In this document: positions 27,580-36,269 of the stretch, in pieces
Numbering within the stretch: the stretch's first letter is position 1
Layout: every line of letters starts with the position of its first letter
From: JAHEDT01 sp963825615
GTDB lineage: Bacteria; Desulfobacterota; Desulfuromonadia; Desulfuromonadales; BM103
Assembly (NCBI GenBank): GCA_963825615.1
Contig: CAWGTV010000006.1
Coordinates: 1-64,000 of the forward strand
Length of the DNA: 64,000 bases
Direction: 5' to 3'
Notes under the pieces: generated by a model
Database searches by the model: none
What the model was told of the DNA's origin: nothing
What the model saw: only the letters and a program-made list of their open reading frames with translations
Program-made: the position numbers and the translations under genes

Positions 27580-28733
27580 GCCTGTCCGTATCCCTGCAAG
27601 CTCTGCCAGACTATACCCCCGACCGCGTGCAACGTGCTTTACGCTGCCTGCTTGAACCTTTAGGCGGCATTGAGCGTTATGTCGACCCCGGCCAGAGAGT
27701 CCTCATAAAACCGAACCTGCTCGCCGGCAAAGTCCCTGAGAAAGCCGTCACGACCCACCCTGAGATCGTTCGCCAGGTTATCCTTCTGGTTCAGGGTGCC
27801 GGCGGCAAAGTGTCGGTGGGAGATTCTCCCGGACTCGGCAAACCAGAGAACGTCGCGCGCAAATGCGGCATCCTCGACGTTATAGAAGAGACCGGTGCGC
27901 GCTTTGCACCTTTTATGGAATCCGTGCCGGTCAACCTGACAGCGGGAACCTTTCACCAGCTGGAAGTCGCCAGGGAGGCCCTTGAGGCAGACGTCATCAT
28001 CAACCTGCCGAAACTTAAAACCCACCAGATGATGGGTTATACCGGAGCGGTTAAAAACCTGTTCGGACTGGTGGTCGGCATGCGCAAGGTGCGCCTGCAC
28101 CTGCAGGCCGGTACGGACAAAGCCTTCTTTGCCCTGATGCTGCTGGAACTGGCTGAACGTTTTAAGCCGGCGCTGTCAATCATGGACGCGGTGGTCGGCA
28201 TGGAGGGCAACGGCCCAGGCAATGGAGACCCGGTGCAACTGGGGGCCCTGCTTGCCTCAGCGGATCCCTTGGCCCTCGACACGGTCGCCACGGCCATGGT
28301 TGGTCTGCCCGAGCAGCGTGTCTGGACTCAAAGAGTTGCCAGGCAAACCGACCGACAGGGGATATCCCTGGCTGACATCGAACTTTTCGGCACACCTCTG
28401 GCGGATCTGAAAACGACCTGTTTCCGGCCGGCAAAAAATTCTGATGTCAATTTCGGCCTGCCGGCACCAATCAAAAACTTCCTCAAAAACGCGATTACCG
28501 CTCAACCCGAAATCGGTCAGGACTGTCAGCTCTGCGGACACTGCGTCACGCACTGCCCGCCGCAGGCGATGACCATGGAGAAAAGCGGCGTCAAGATCGA
28601 CTATGGCCGATGCATACGCTGCTTCTGCTGTCAGGAACTTTGTCCCCACGGTGCAATCACAACGCGCCAGGGGCTGTTGCTTAAGCTGTCCGAGTTCATC
28701 CATGGCCGCAAGGACCAAGGTCATGGGCTATAA
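27576..28733 (+). CDS. DUF362 domain protein with two C-terminal [4Fe-4S] sites
   Basis: A 385-residue protein. The N-terminal DUF362 domain includes VLIKPNLLAG (about residue 50), HPEIVRQVI, VGDSPG and INLPKLKTHQMMGYTGAVKN. The C terminus carries a 2[4Fe-4S] ferredoxin domain: CQLCGHCVTHCP (about residues 312-323) and CIRCFCCQELCP. DUF362 proteins are presumed iron-sulphur oxidoreductases of unknown substrate in anaerobes. It lies in the hydrolase-yjbQ-DUF362-lipoprotein operon. I see no signal peptide, so it is cytoplasmic. Confidence 0.85.
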   Translation: MSLSVSLQALPDYTPDRVQRALRCLLEPLGGIERYVDPGQRVLIKPNLLAGKVPEKAVTTHPEIVRQVILLVQGAGGKVSVGDSPGLGKPENVARKCGILDVIEETGARFAPFMESVPVNLTAGTFHQLEVAREALEADVIINLPKLKTHQMMGYTGAVKNLFGLVVGMRKVRLHLQAGTDKAFFALMLLELAERFKPALSIMDAVVGMEGNGPGNGDPVQLGALLASADPLALDTVATAMVGLPEQRVWTQRVARQTDRQGISLADIELFGTPLADLKTTCFRPAKNSDVNFGLPAPIKNFLKNAITAQPEIGQDCQLCGHCVTHCPPQAMTMEKSGVKIDYGRCIRCFCCQELCPHGAITTRQGLLLKLSEFIHGRKDQGHGL

Positions 28734-28767
28734 TGGACATCAACCTGCACGTCGCCGGAGAAATACA

Positions 28768-29298
28768 ATGAGGATCAAACGCCTGGCTGTGATAACTCTG
28801 CTGGGGGCAAGCCTGACCGCTTGTGCCAGTATGCGCCCGGAACCGCCGCAAGTGCAGCTTGCCGGTCTTGAGATAACAGAGGTTTCTTTGAGTCACGCCA
28901 ACTTCCTGGCCACTCTCGCACTCTTCAACCCTAACACTGCCGCGCTCGATATCGAGGGGATAAGATTTACACTCTTTCTGAATGATATCCGCATTGCCCG
29001 TGGTGTAACGACAAAGTCTTTTTCCATCCCAGCAGAAGAGCGCAGCGACGCTGTTATCCGCCTCACAAGCAGCTTTCTCGACCTTTTGCAGCTGACACGC
29101 AGCTTGCAGAATCAGGACGAAATCACTTTTCACCTTGCAGGTGAAGTCAAAATCGGCGGGGTTGGCCTGTTTGGCGCCACCATCCCAATCGACCGAGAGG
29201 GGACATTGCCGTTATCGGGCAGCCTGAACCAGCTTCTGCCTGGGCCACGGCAACTTCAACCCATGAGTCAACCTGAAGGCCTGCCGCTCCGGCAATAA
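28768..29298 (+). CDS. LEA type 2/WHy-like lipoprotein
   Basis: A 176-residue lipoprotein. ATG 28768 follows GGAG by 7 nt and gives a lipoprotein signal (LLGASLTAC, Cys19). The mature part matches the LEA-2/water-stress (WHy) domain: LAGLEITEVSLSHANFLATL, ALFNPNTAALDIEGIRFTLF, ARGVTTKSFSIPAEE. Such domains are beta-sandwich modules of unknown ligand in the periplasm. It is the last gene of the hydrolase-yjbQ-DUF362 unit, 34 nt after the previous stop. Confidence 0.8.
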   Translation: MRIKRLAVITLLGASLTACASMRPEPPQVQLAGLEITEVSLSHANFLATLALFNPNTAALDIEGIRFTLFLNDIRIARGVTTKSFSIPAEERSDAVIRLTSSFLDLLQLTRSLQNQDEITFHLAGEVKIGGVGLFGATIPIDREGTLPLSGSLNQLLPGPRQLQPMSQPEGLPLRQ

Positions 29299-29424
29299 TC
29301 ATTTCCGCGTACAAAATTTTATCGATAAATAAGAAACAGCGTTTTATATTTTATTTTATTAAGGTATAGTGTCTAAATAATAGTCACATAATACCCTTAT
29401 ATTATCTACGAATGGAGGGATAAC

Positions 29425-29838
29425 ATGCTGTTTGTCTGGGATGATAATTACAAGACAGGCATCAACGAAATTGACCAGGACCACAAGTGTTTAGTCAACC
29501 TCATCAACGACCTCTACGAAGCGATGCAGGACGGTAGCGGCGGCGCGCTGCTATTGCCGATTTTCTCGGCGCTCAAACACTATACGCAAACCCACTTCGC
29601 CAAAGAAGAACACTATATGATCGAATGCAGTGCCCCTGGCCAAGAAAATCATTTCCGGGAGCACAAGCAGATGATAGCAAAACTCGCCGATTTGGAGAAA
29701 AGGCACCGCCAGGGAGAAGCTGCCATTTCCTTGCAAACCCTGACCTTTTTACGAGATTGGCTGAAGAGCCATATCTGCCTAGTCGACCTGGCAATGGCCA
29801 AGCATGCGAAGAGTCAAGGCCCCGGGTTGGAGGCATAA
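29425..29838 (+). CDS. Bacteriohemerythrin
   Basis: A 137-residue four-helix O2-binding protein with a non-haem di-iron site. Ligands are recognisable: His in NEIDQDHKCLVNL (residue about 21), HxxxHFAKEEHYM (His, Glu and His at about 53-63), His in FREHKQM and HxxxxD in LKSHICLVDLA. The start has a good ribosome site (GGAGGGA). Upstream is a 100-bp AT-rich stretch likely to hold the promoter. In Geobacter-like bacteria such proteins sense or scavenge oxygen. Confidence 0.9.
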   Translation: MLFVWDDNYKTGINEIDQDHKCLVNLINDLYEAMQDGSGGALLLPIFSALKHYTQTHFAKEEHYMIECSAPGQENHFREHKQMIAKLADLEKRHRQGEAAISLQTLTFLRDWLKSHICLVDLAMAKHAKSQGPGLEA

Positions 29839-29869
29839 TACAGCCCTTCGCTGTGATCAAACGAGAGCG

Positions 29870-29903
29870 CACAAAAACATGGGGGCCCTGCCAAAGGACC
29901 CCC
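29870..29903 (-). terminator. Terminator of the NifU-type unit
   Basis: On the minus strand GGGGGTCCT pairs with AGGGCCCCC (one G-U) around a short loop, followed by ATGTTTTTG. It lies 40 nt after the small conserved gene's stop. Confidence 0.7.
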
Positions 29904-29942
29904 ACGATCAGAACCATTCGCGTCCGTCAGTCTTTCAGAAAA

Positions 29943-30137
29943 TCACTCTTCGTAAACCAACACACGAATCAAGCCACAGGTATTCCCCGCTTCGACTGTG
30001 GTTGAGTCGCTGAGGGAGAGAACCCTGGTAATCTTATGATCGCGGATAAACCGGTTGACGCGCTCATCCAGTTCGTCCAGTTCCCTTTGTGCCTTGAAGG
30101 GTTGTAATGGCTCGCCAAATGTTTTTACCTTGATCAT
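29943..30137 (-). CDS. Small conserved protein of the NifU unit
   Basis: A 64-residue protein. The start is at ATG 30137 with GGGAG just upstream; the frame also opens at 30218 but that would overlap the NifU gene and lack a ribosome site. Sequence: MIKVKTFGEPLQPFKAQREL, then a helix with DELDERVNRFIRDH and a strand ITRVLSLSDSTT, VEAGNTCGLIRVLVYEE. It has no named family I can give. Position directly after the NifU-domain gene suggests a linked Fe-S or sulphur role. Confidence 0.65.
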   Translation of the reverse strand: MIKVKTFGEPLQPFKAQRELDELDERVNRFIRDHKITRVLSLSDSTTVEAGNTCGLIRVLVYEE

Positions 30138-30162
30138 GACAATCTCCCGCGGTAGCCCGGGT

Positions 30163-30384
30163 TCAAACCTGGACCACCTCTTTGACCTCAGGCAGTTTAT
30201 CCCTGAGAGTTCTTTCAATACCCATTTTCAACGTCATGGTAGACATCGGGCAAGAACCGCAGGCTCCGGTCAGTTTAACGCTGACAATACCGTCATCGGT
30301 GACATCAACCAATTCAACATCACCACCATCAGCCTGCAATGCAGGCCGAATCAACTCCAGGACTTCTTGGACCTTTGCTTTCAT
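30163..30384 (-). CDS. NifU C-terminal-domain Fe-S scaffold protein (Nfu-like)
   Basis: A 73-residue protein made only of the NifU C-terminal (Nfu) domain: VLELIRPALQADGGDVELVD (residues 8-27) and the cluster-binding motif GACGSCPMSTMTLK with CxxC. Nfu proteins carry and transfer [4Fe-4S] clusters as homodimers. Length is that of minimal stand-alone Nfu proteins. It precedes the 64-residue gene by 25 nt in the same direction. Confidence 0.92.
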   Translation of the reverse strand: MKAKVQEVLELIRPALQADGGDVELVDVTDDGIVSVKLTGACGSCPMSTMTLKMGIERTLRDKLPEVKEVVQV

Positions 30385-30543
30385 CGGATTGTTCTCCTTA
30401 TTGTTCTTGTTTGTTATGAGTATACCCGCTTTGTCTTCTTCCGGTAAAGCAGGACAGGTTCAGTCTAGCAGAAAGGCATTCAGATACCATGACATAGAGC
30501 AGTTTTTCTCGCCACCAACACATCGAGATTCAGTCACCGATCT

Positions 30544-31708
30544 TCATCCGAAGGGGATTGCCCCGATCGCACGATTGCAGAGGAGCTCAGGGGTCCCAAC
30601 GTCTTTCCCCTGCACAAGCACCTTGAAGGTTTCCCCCATACCCGCTTCCGGCAGGATCAGGTTCTTCAGGGTCAGGCGCAAGTGCTCGAGCCTCCTTCTC
30701 GTTGGCGGCCGCTGCTTCCAGCTGCACTAATTCTTCAAAAAAACCCAGCCCCAGCAGGAAGCGATACTGTTCACCAAACCACAGGGTTTGCAAGCCGACT
30801 TCTTGCCCGGCTTTCTGCAAGGCGGTAAAATCGACATGGGCGGTGATATCCTTTTCGCCAACGCGCTCGTAGGGGTTATCATCTGCCTGGTGCCGATGGT
30901 AGCACATCAAGGTACCGGTTCGGCGATGCGGGGCGTAAAGCTCTTGGGACGGGTAACCGTAATCAATCGTCAAGGCGAACCCCTGCTTGATGCGCTGGCC
31001 GACCTGGCGTATCCAGTCGGTGGCAGCCAGATTAACTTCAGCACGGTTCCCCTCAAGGGGCGCGCAACCAAGCCAGGAAAAATATTCGGCCAAAGTTGGG
31101 GTCGTTATTTCGCGCAGGTCCTCGACAAAAGCACCCTCACGACTGACGACGAAAACTTCCTGAAACTGCCCGGCATGTTTCTCGACCACATGGACAGGAA
31201 AGGCATCGACCAGTTCATTGGACAAAAAGCATCCTGACGTTATCGACCAGTCGCGGTCATCACTCCAGGCCACCTTGCCGCGATGGGCAGACAGTGTCTT
31301 GGCCTGGCGCTGCCGGTTATCCTGGCTGACTTCAACCAGCGTGTACGTTGAACGGGCATATAGCGCAGGCGACTCCTGTGCCAGGGCATCCAGAATATCC
31401 AGTGCCAGGTGGCCTTCGCCGGCGCCCTGCTCGACGATCTGAAAGATTTCGGCAGTCAAGAGTTGCGCCATCTGGACCAACTGACGGGCGACCAGGCGGC
31501 CGAACAGCGAATTGACACTGCTGGAAGTAAAAAAATCGCCGGACTTGCCGATCCGGTCACGCGACGTCATGTAATAGCCATAGTCCGGATGGTAAAGGGC
31601 CTGCGTCATAAAATCAGCGAAACTGATCCCCTCTGCAACTTCAACCTGTTGGCGCAACAGTGCCGCCAGTTGCGTCCCCTTGTTTTGTGGGAAAATCTGT
31701 TGTGTCAT
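30544..31708 (-). CDS. MidA/NDUFAF7-like protein arginine methyltransferase, C-terminal frameshift
   Basis: A class I SAM-dependent methyltransferase of the MidA/NDUFAF7 family, about 387 residues when corrected. Marks: SFADFMTQALYHPDYGYYM, GDFFTSSSVNSLFGRLVARQ, motif I region QIVEQGAGEGHLALDIL, SNELVDAFPVHVVE and LTIDYGYPSQELYAPHR. The start is ATG 31708, giving the usual MTQQIF beginning. An extra base near 30680 moves the reading so that the uncorrected frame ends at 30587 in 38 improbable residues. The corrected end is KNLILPEAGMGETFKVLVQG and stops at 30544. The family methylates an arginine of complex I in mitochondria; the bacterial target is not established. Confidence 0.8.
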
Positions 31709-31804
31709 GCAAGCAATCACTTCCTGGTGGATTCTAAAATCGAGCCGGCAGTTCAACCTGGCCGGCAACAGAGTACAATTAATCAAAGACTAGCAGGCCA
31801 GAGG

Positions 31805-32509
31805 TTAAAATGCCGCACAGAGTGTCCCGGGATCGTTGGTAAAGAGGCCAGTAACACCTGCCCTGATCAGACTTCTGGCAACACCGACATCATCAACGGT
31901 CCATACCGAAACAGGTATTCCAGCCCGGATGCAGACATCGACCATCGGGCGATGTAACTGGTTTACAGCGGGATGAAACGCACAGGCAGACAACTCTTTA
32001 GCAACCTGTACCGCCTGGCGCCAGTTCCCTGAATCCAAAAGAACTGCAAGCGGCACGTCATCATCCATCGCTCGCAAACGCTTCAGCAAGGCATAATCAA
32101 AGGAAGAGAGGACGACCTCGGCGGCAGGGTAATCACGCAGCAAGGCGAGCACGGCCACTCCTGCATGAAACTCTTTCAGTTCGAGATTAAGACGGAGTTG
32201 CCCACCAAATATTTTCAAAACCTCTGCCAGCGTCGGGATCGCTTCGCCGGCAAAAGCTGCAGAGAACCAGCTCCCGGCGTCAAGTTTTTGCAACTGCGGC
32301 AAAGTCACCGCGACAACGGCGCCGCGACCATCAGTGGTTCTTTCCAGAGTCTCATCATGGATGACGACCGGAACCCCGTCGCGAGAGAGATGGATATCCA
32401 GTTCCAGTCCGTCGGCACCACTCTCTAATGCAGCAGCAAATGCCGACAGGGTATTTTCCGGAGCCACTCGGGAGGCCCCGCGATGGGCCCAGAGGAAAGG
32501 GCGAGACAT
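31805..32509 (-). CDS. Glycerophosphodiester phosphodiesterase (GDPD)
   Basis: A 234-residue cytoplasmic GDPD of the short type. Active-site signatures: FLWAHRGASRVAPENTLSAF (His, Arg, Glu and Asn at residues 8-19), LELDIHLSRDGVPVVIHDE (catalytic His and metal ligands) and later LNLELKE (metal-binding Glu). It hydrolyses glycerophosphodiesters to glycerol-3-phosphate and an alcohol. Downstream of midA on the same strand; the gap is 97 nt, so linkage is uncertain. Confidence 0.92.
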   Translation of the reverse strand: MSRPFLWAHRGASRVAPENTLSAFAAALESGADGLELDIHLSRDGVPVVIHDETLERTTDGRGAVVAVTLPQLQKLDAGSWFSAAFAGEAIPTLAEVLKIFGGQLRLNLELKEFHAGVAVLALLRDYPAAEVVLSSFDYALLKRLRAMDDDVPLAVLLDSGNWRQAVQVAKELSACAFHPAVNQLHRPMVDVCIRAGIPVSVWTVDDVGVARSLIRAGVTGLFTNDPGTLCAAF

Positions 32510-32767
32510 ATCGATTACACGCTCCCTACAGTTTGAGGCTCGAAAAGAAGACGCACGTCACGCCAAGAGACACTGCCAAGCACGAAACCGTATATGATGA
32601 TCACAGGCCTCCTGTTGACGATGGCCATGGCCTGAGATTCAGTTAATCGGGAAAGCCATCGACATTCTTATGGCGCTGGGGTTCCCGATGACGGACCTCT
32701 CCCGTATCTAGACCAAGCCCATACTCGCTTGCGGTTTTGAATCTGCTCGCCCCCCTGCCAGTCAGTC

Positions 32768-33157
32768 TTATGGCCCGCCCTGCAAAACCGGGTAACCATG
32801 TTGTGCCCAAGAGTATATGCCGCCATCCAGGTTATAGAGTTCAGGGTAACCCTGCCTGACAAGATAATTGACAACCTGTGAACTGCGCGATCCAACGGCA
32901 CAATAAACGAGGATCGGGCGATCCTTTGGCACCTCGGCGAGCCTTTTTATCATCTGGTCAATTGGAATCAGCCGCGCACCGGCAAGTCGAGTCTGCTGAT
33001 ACTCACCGGGAGTACGCACATCGAGAAGGAACAGGTCACTGCGTTGGCCGACCAAGGCAAATGCCTCACGAGCCCCTAGATTATGCGCAGCAGCATGGGC
33101 ATAAACCGGCATCAGGATGGACAGTAGAACGATACAGCAAACAACTTGACGTCGCAT
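32768..33157 (-). CDS. Periplasmic rhodanese-like protein
   Basis: A 129-residue protein with a Sec signal peptide (residues 1-22, ending AHA). The single rhodanese domain has DLFLLDVRTPGEYQQTRLAG and the active-site loop VYCAVGSRS with the catalytic Cys. It may transfer sulphur or have a redox role in the periplasm. It is divergent from glpX with a 150-bp spacer. The 258 bp downstream (32510-32767) hold no gene I can support. Confidence 0.87.
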   Translation of the reverse strand: MRRQVVCCIVLLSILMPVYAHAAAHNLGAREAFALVGQRSDLFLLDVRTPGEYQQTRLAGARLIPIDQMIKRLAEVPKDRPILVYCAVGSRSSQVVNYLVRQGYPELYNLDGGIYSWAQHGYPVLQGGP

Positions 33158-33307
33158 AGCAGCCTCTTCGACAGGTTCTATAGACAGATTACCAAACGAT
33201 TATATTCAAATGCCAATATAGTTCCACCCCAAAAAGATTTGTCTTTACCCATGAAAAATGTAATTATGGCGACCGCTGTTATTGAGGGTTTTTTTGGGAG
33301 GGTCGAG

Positions 33308-34261
33308 ATGGACCGAAATCTTGCACTTGAGCTGGTCAGAGTGACTGAAGCTGCAGCCCTTGCCTGTAGTCGCTGGGTTGGCAAAGGTGACAAAATGGCC
33401 GCCGACGCGGCGGCCACTGAAGCGATGCGTCGTGCTCTCGACTCAATTGAAATAACCGGCACAGTGGTTATCGGCGAAGGCGAGATGGATGAGGCGCCGA
33501 TGCTTTACATTGGCGAAAAGTTGGGGCGCGGGAACGGCCAGGAGGTTGATATCGCCGTCGACCCGCTTGAGGGTACAAATATTTGTGCCAAAGGCCTCAA
33601 CGGATCGATTGCCACCATTGCTCTCGCACCACGCGGAGGCTTTTTGCACGCCCCCGACATGTATATGGAAAAAATCGCCGTCGGGCCGACAGCCAGAGGA
33701 GCGATTGATATCAATGCATCGCCAACCGTCAACCTGCAACGGGTTGCCGATGCCAAGAAGTGCTACATCGAAGACCTCACGGTCGTTATTCTCGACCGCC
33801 CGCGTCACGATAAAATTGTTGAGGAGATTCGCAAGGCAGGTGCTCGCATCCACCTGATCACCGATGGCGACGTCGCTCCGGCGATCGCCGCGGCCGTGGA
33901 AGGCAGTGGCGTCGACATGCTGCTCGGTATCGGTGGAGCACCTGAAGGAGTGCTCGCGGCCGCCGCGCTCAAATGCATGGGTGGCGATATGCAGGGGCGT
34001 TTGGTCTTCATGAGCGACGAAGAGCGTAACCGGGCAAAAGGCATGGGCATCACTGATTTCGACAAAGTTTATCAATGCGACGAGATGGCAAACGGCGATG
34101 TTGTCTTCGCTGCGACCGGCGTGACCAGCGGCGACCTGCTCCGCGGCACACGCTACTTCTCCGGCGGCGCAGAAACCCACTCCATCGTGATGCGCTCCAA
34201 GACTCGTACCATCCGTTTTGTCGAGACTAGGCACAGCTTCGACTTCAAGCCCAAATACTGA
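33308..34261 (+). CDS. glpX: Fructose-1,6-bisphosphatase class II (GlpX)
   Basis: A 317-residue phosphatase. ATG 33308 follows GGGAGGG and gives the family's usual start MDRNLALELVRVTEAAAL; the frame is open from 33146 but that extension reads through the divergent promoter region. Visible motifs: GEGEMDEAPMLYIGE (metal and catalytic acidic residues), VDPLEGTN and DGDVAPAIAAA. It converts fructose-1,6-bisphosphate to fructose-6-phosphate in gluconeogenesis, as needed for growth on acetate. Confidence 0.94.
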   Translation: MDRNLALELVRVTEAAALACSRWVGKGDKMAADAAATEAMRRALDSIEITGTVVIGEGEMDEAPMLYIGEKLGRGNGQEVDIAVDPLEGTNICAKGLNGSIATIALAPRGGFLHAPDMYMEKIAVGPTARGAIDINASPTVNLQRVADAKKCYIEDLTVVILDRPRHDKIVEEIRKAGARIHLITDGDVAPAIAAAVEGSGVDMLLGIGGAPEGVLAAAALKCMGGDMQGRLVFMSDEERNRAKGMGITDFDKVYQCDEMANGDVVFAATGVTSGDLLRGTRYFSGGAETHSIVMRSKTRTIRFVETRHSFDFKPKY

Positions 34262-34350
34262 GCAAAGCGCTGGCGGCTTTGGACTTGTCAGATTCTCGAC
34301 GAGTTGATAGTATTGCTCCAGTTTTTATCAGCACAAGATGAGGTTGACTC

Positions 34351-35178
34351 ATGGCTATTATTACGATTTCCAGGGAAATGGGCAGCGGCGGCATTCCGAT
34401 TGCCCACAAGGTGGCGGAGAAATTAGGCTACCGTTTAATCGACGGCGAGGCGATCATGGAGGCGGCTGCAGCTTACGGCCTCTCTGCAGAAGCCGTGGAA
34501 CAAGCGGATGAAAAGCCCCCACACTTTGTAGACACGCTCGACTCGCAACAGTTTCTTGACCTCCATCTCATAGAATTGATCATTCTCGAAGCCGCGCTGG
34601 TGGGCAACGTGGTAATCTACGGACGCGGAGGTCAGGACCTGCTAAAAGATGTCAGCAGCGTTCTTAGAACAAGGATCATCGCCCCCTTCGAGGACCGCGT
34701 CGAACGCTGGGCGGAACGCGAGTGGCTCGACCCGGATCGTGCACGTTACCTGGTTCGTAAAAGCGACCAGCAGCGAGCCGGTTTCATCAAGTACTATTTT
34801 GACCGGGACTGGGAAGACAGTGTCCATTATGACTTGACCATCAACACCCAGAGGCTTTCCGAAAACATGGCTGTGCAGATCATTTGCAGCAGCGTCAAGG
34901 ACGAAAATCTCGTCGGCATCAAAGCCAACAGCAAGAAGTTGCTCTCCGATCTTATACTGCGCAAGCGCATCGAGATCGCCATTCTTTCAGCGGACAACAT
35001 CGATGCCTATCTCCTTGAAATTCATGTCGAAGATGGTATTGTCACCCTCTCTGGGCAGGTGCACTCCCGCGCCGAAAAATCTGCAGCAGAGAAGCACGCC
35101 CGTTCCGTTGCGGGCGTCAATGACCTGTTGAACAACATCAAGGTGGTCGAATACCGCACAAATCCTTCTGAACATTAA
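34351..35178 (+). CDS. Cytidylate-kinase-like protein fused to a BON domain
   Basis: A 275-residue protein of two parts. Residues 1-190 match the cytidylate-kinase-like (AAA/P-loop) family: TISREMGSGGIPIAHKVAEK (P-loop-like), YRLIDGEAI and VIYGRGGQDLL. The loop is not the canonical GxxxxGK[ST], so NTP kinase activity is doubtful. Residues about 200-268 form a BON domain (VEDGIVTLSGQVHSRAEKSA, HARSVAGVNDLLNNIKVVEY), usually a membrane- or ligand-binding module of envelope proteins. There is no signal peptide. A terminator follows. The pair suggests a sensor-like role (inference). Confidence 0.8.
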   Translation: MAIITISREMGSGGIPIAHKVAEKLGYRLIDGEAIMEAAAAYGLSAEAVEQADEKPPHFVDTLDSQQFLDLHLIELIILEAALVGNVVIYGRGGQDLLKDVSSVLRTRIIAPFEDRVERWAEREWLDPDRARYLVRKSDQQRAGFIKYYFDRDWEDSVHYDLTINTQRLSENMAVQIICSSVKDENLVGIKANSKKLLSDLILRKRIEIAILSADNIDAYLLEIHVEDGIVTLSGQVHSRAEKSAAEKHARSVAGVNDLLNNIKVVEYRTNPSEH

Positions 35179-35202
35179 AGCATTGAATTATAGCGCTGAC
35201 CG

Positions 35203-35235
35203 GAAGCCGACCTGCAAGGTCGGCTTCTCTGTTTC
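35203..35235 (+). terminator. Rho-independent terminator
   Basis: GAAGCCGACC pairs perfectly with GGTCGGCTTC across a 5-nt loop, followed by TCTGTTT. Confidence 0.75.
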
Positions 35236-35369
35236 TCGAGAAGCTTCTTGAAACACGCTGGGAACGTTGGAAACCGAACCCCGACCCTTTCTCGGACTTG
35301 TTCCTCCGAGAGCCTCTATGTTAGGATGAGACGCATTTTACGCGACTGATAACGTTAAGGAGTCAAACC

Positions 35370-36116
35370 ATGGCCGGACATAGCAAATGGGCCAATATCA
35401 AGCATCGCAAAGGCGCCCAGGACGCCAAGCGTGGCAAGATTTTCACCAAGATCATTAAAGAGCTTACGGTTGCTGCCCGTATTGGCGGCGGCGATCCGGA
35501 TATGAATCCGAGACTGCGTACAGCTGTCGACAAAGCCAAACAGGCAAACATGCCGAAGGACAACGTGGACAGGGCCATCAAGAAAGGGACTGGCGACCTG
35601 GACGGTGTCAATTACGAAGAAGGTCTTTTTGAAGGCTATGGTCCTGGCGGTGTTGCACTGATTGTTGAGTTCCTCACCGACAACCGGACCCGCACCGTCG
35701 CTGATGTGCGCCACTGTTTCAGCAAATACGGCGGCAATCTCGGCGTGAGCGGCTCAGTTGCATTTCTCTTTGACCGCAAGGGACTGATCTCTTTTTCCGC
35801 GGATAACGATTTCGACCAGATTTTCGAAATTGCCTTGGAGGCAGGCGCAGAAGATGTCAAGGATGAAGGGGACTCCTATGAAGTGATCACCGAGCCAGCG
35901 ACTTTCATCGAGGTCCGGGACGCCATGGCTGCTGCCGGGTTGCAGTGGGAGACAGCGGAAGTTTCCATGATTCCACAGACCCAGGTGCAACTCACAGGCA
36001 AACCAGCAGAAACCATGCTTAAGCTGATGGATGCACTCGAGGACAATGACGACGTGCAGAATGTTTTCGCCAATTTTGACATCAGCGAAGAGGAACTGGC
36101 CAACATCCTGGGTTGA
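35370..36116 (+). CDS. yebC: YebC/PmpR family protein (translation/transcription regulator)
   Basis: A 248-residue protein with the invariant beginning MAGHSKWANIKHRKGAQDAK and further family segments ARIGGGDPDMNPRLRTAVDK, PKDNVDRAIKKGTGD and EGYGPGGVALIVEFLTDNRT. YebC proteins have been described as DNA-binding regulators and, more recently, as factors that relieve ribosome stalling. It is the first gene of the yebC-ruvC-ruvA-ruvB cluster, a common bacterial order. The 153-nt gap to ruvC holds inverted repeats. Confidence 0.95.
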   Translation: MAGHSKWANIKHRKGAQDAKRGKIFTKIIKELTVAARIGGGDPDMNPRLRTAVDKAKQANMPKDNVDRAIKKGTGDLDGVNYEEGLFEGYGPGGVALIVEFLTDNRTRTVADVRHCFSKYGGNLGVSGSVAFLFDRKGLISFSADNDFDQIFEIALEAGAEDVKDEGDSYEVITEPATFIEVRDAMAAAGLQWETAEVSMIPQTQVQLTGKPAETMLKLMDALEDNDDVQNVFANFDISEEELANILG

Positions 36117-36124
36117 TCACACAT

Positions 36125-36266
36125 TTGAATTAAGTCTGAATTTTTAATTCAAGAGCGAAGATACCTGAGTACCCGCTTCACCGGTTACGGCATTAACAAA
36201 ACACACTTGGGTTATGAATTTCTTATTGCTACATTAATTCAAAATTCAATCATTTAGAATTGAATT
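36125..36266. repeat. Paired AT-rich inverted repeats before ruvC
   Basis: TTGAATTAA (36125-36133) and TTAATTCAA (36144-36152) form a perfect 9-bp inverted repeat. AATTCAAT (36243-36250) and ATTGAATT (36259-36266) form a perfect 8-bp one ending 4 nt before the ruvC ATG. All arms share the core TTGAATT/AATTCAA. They may act as a regulator site or an RNA structure over the ruvC start. Confidence 0.5.
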
Positions 36267-36269
36267 CGT

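Noticed and set aside
32510..32767. Short frames between the GDPD and rhodanese genes
   Set aside because: No ribosome site and no protein-like composition; treated as intergenic.
36165..36235. Possible partial copy of the ruvC start (TGYGI-like reading)
   Set aside because: Similarity is limited to a few codons and the frame soon stops; probably chance.
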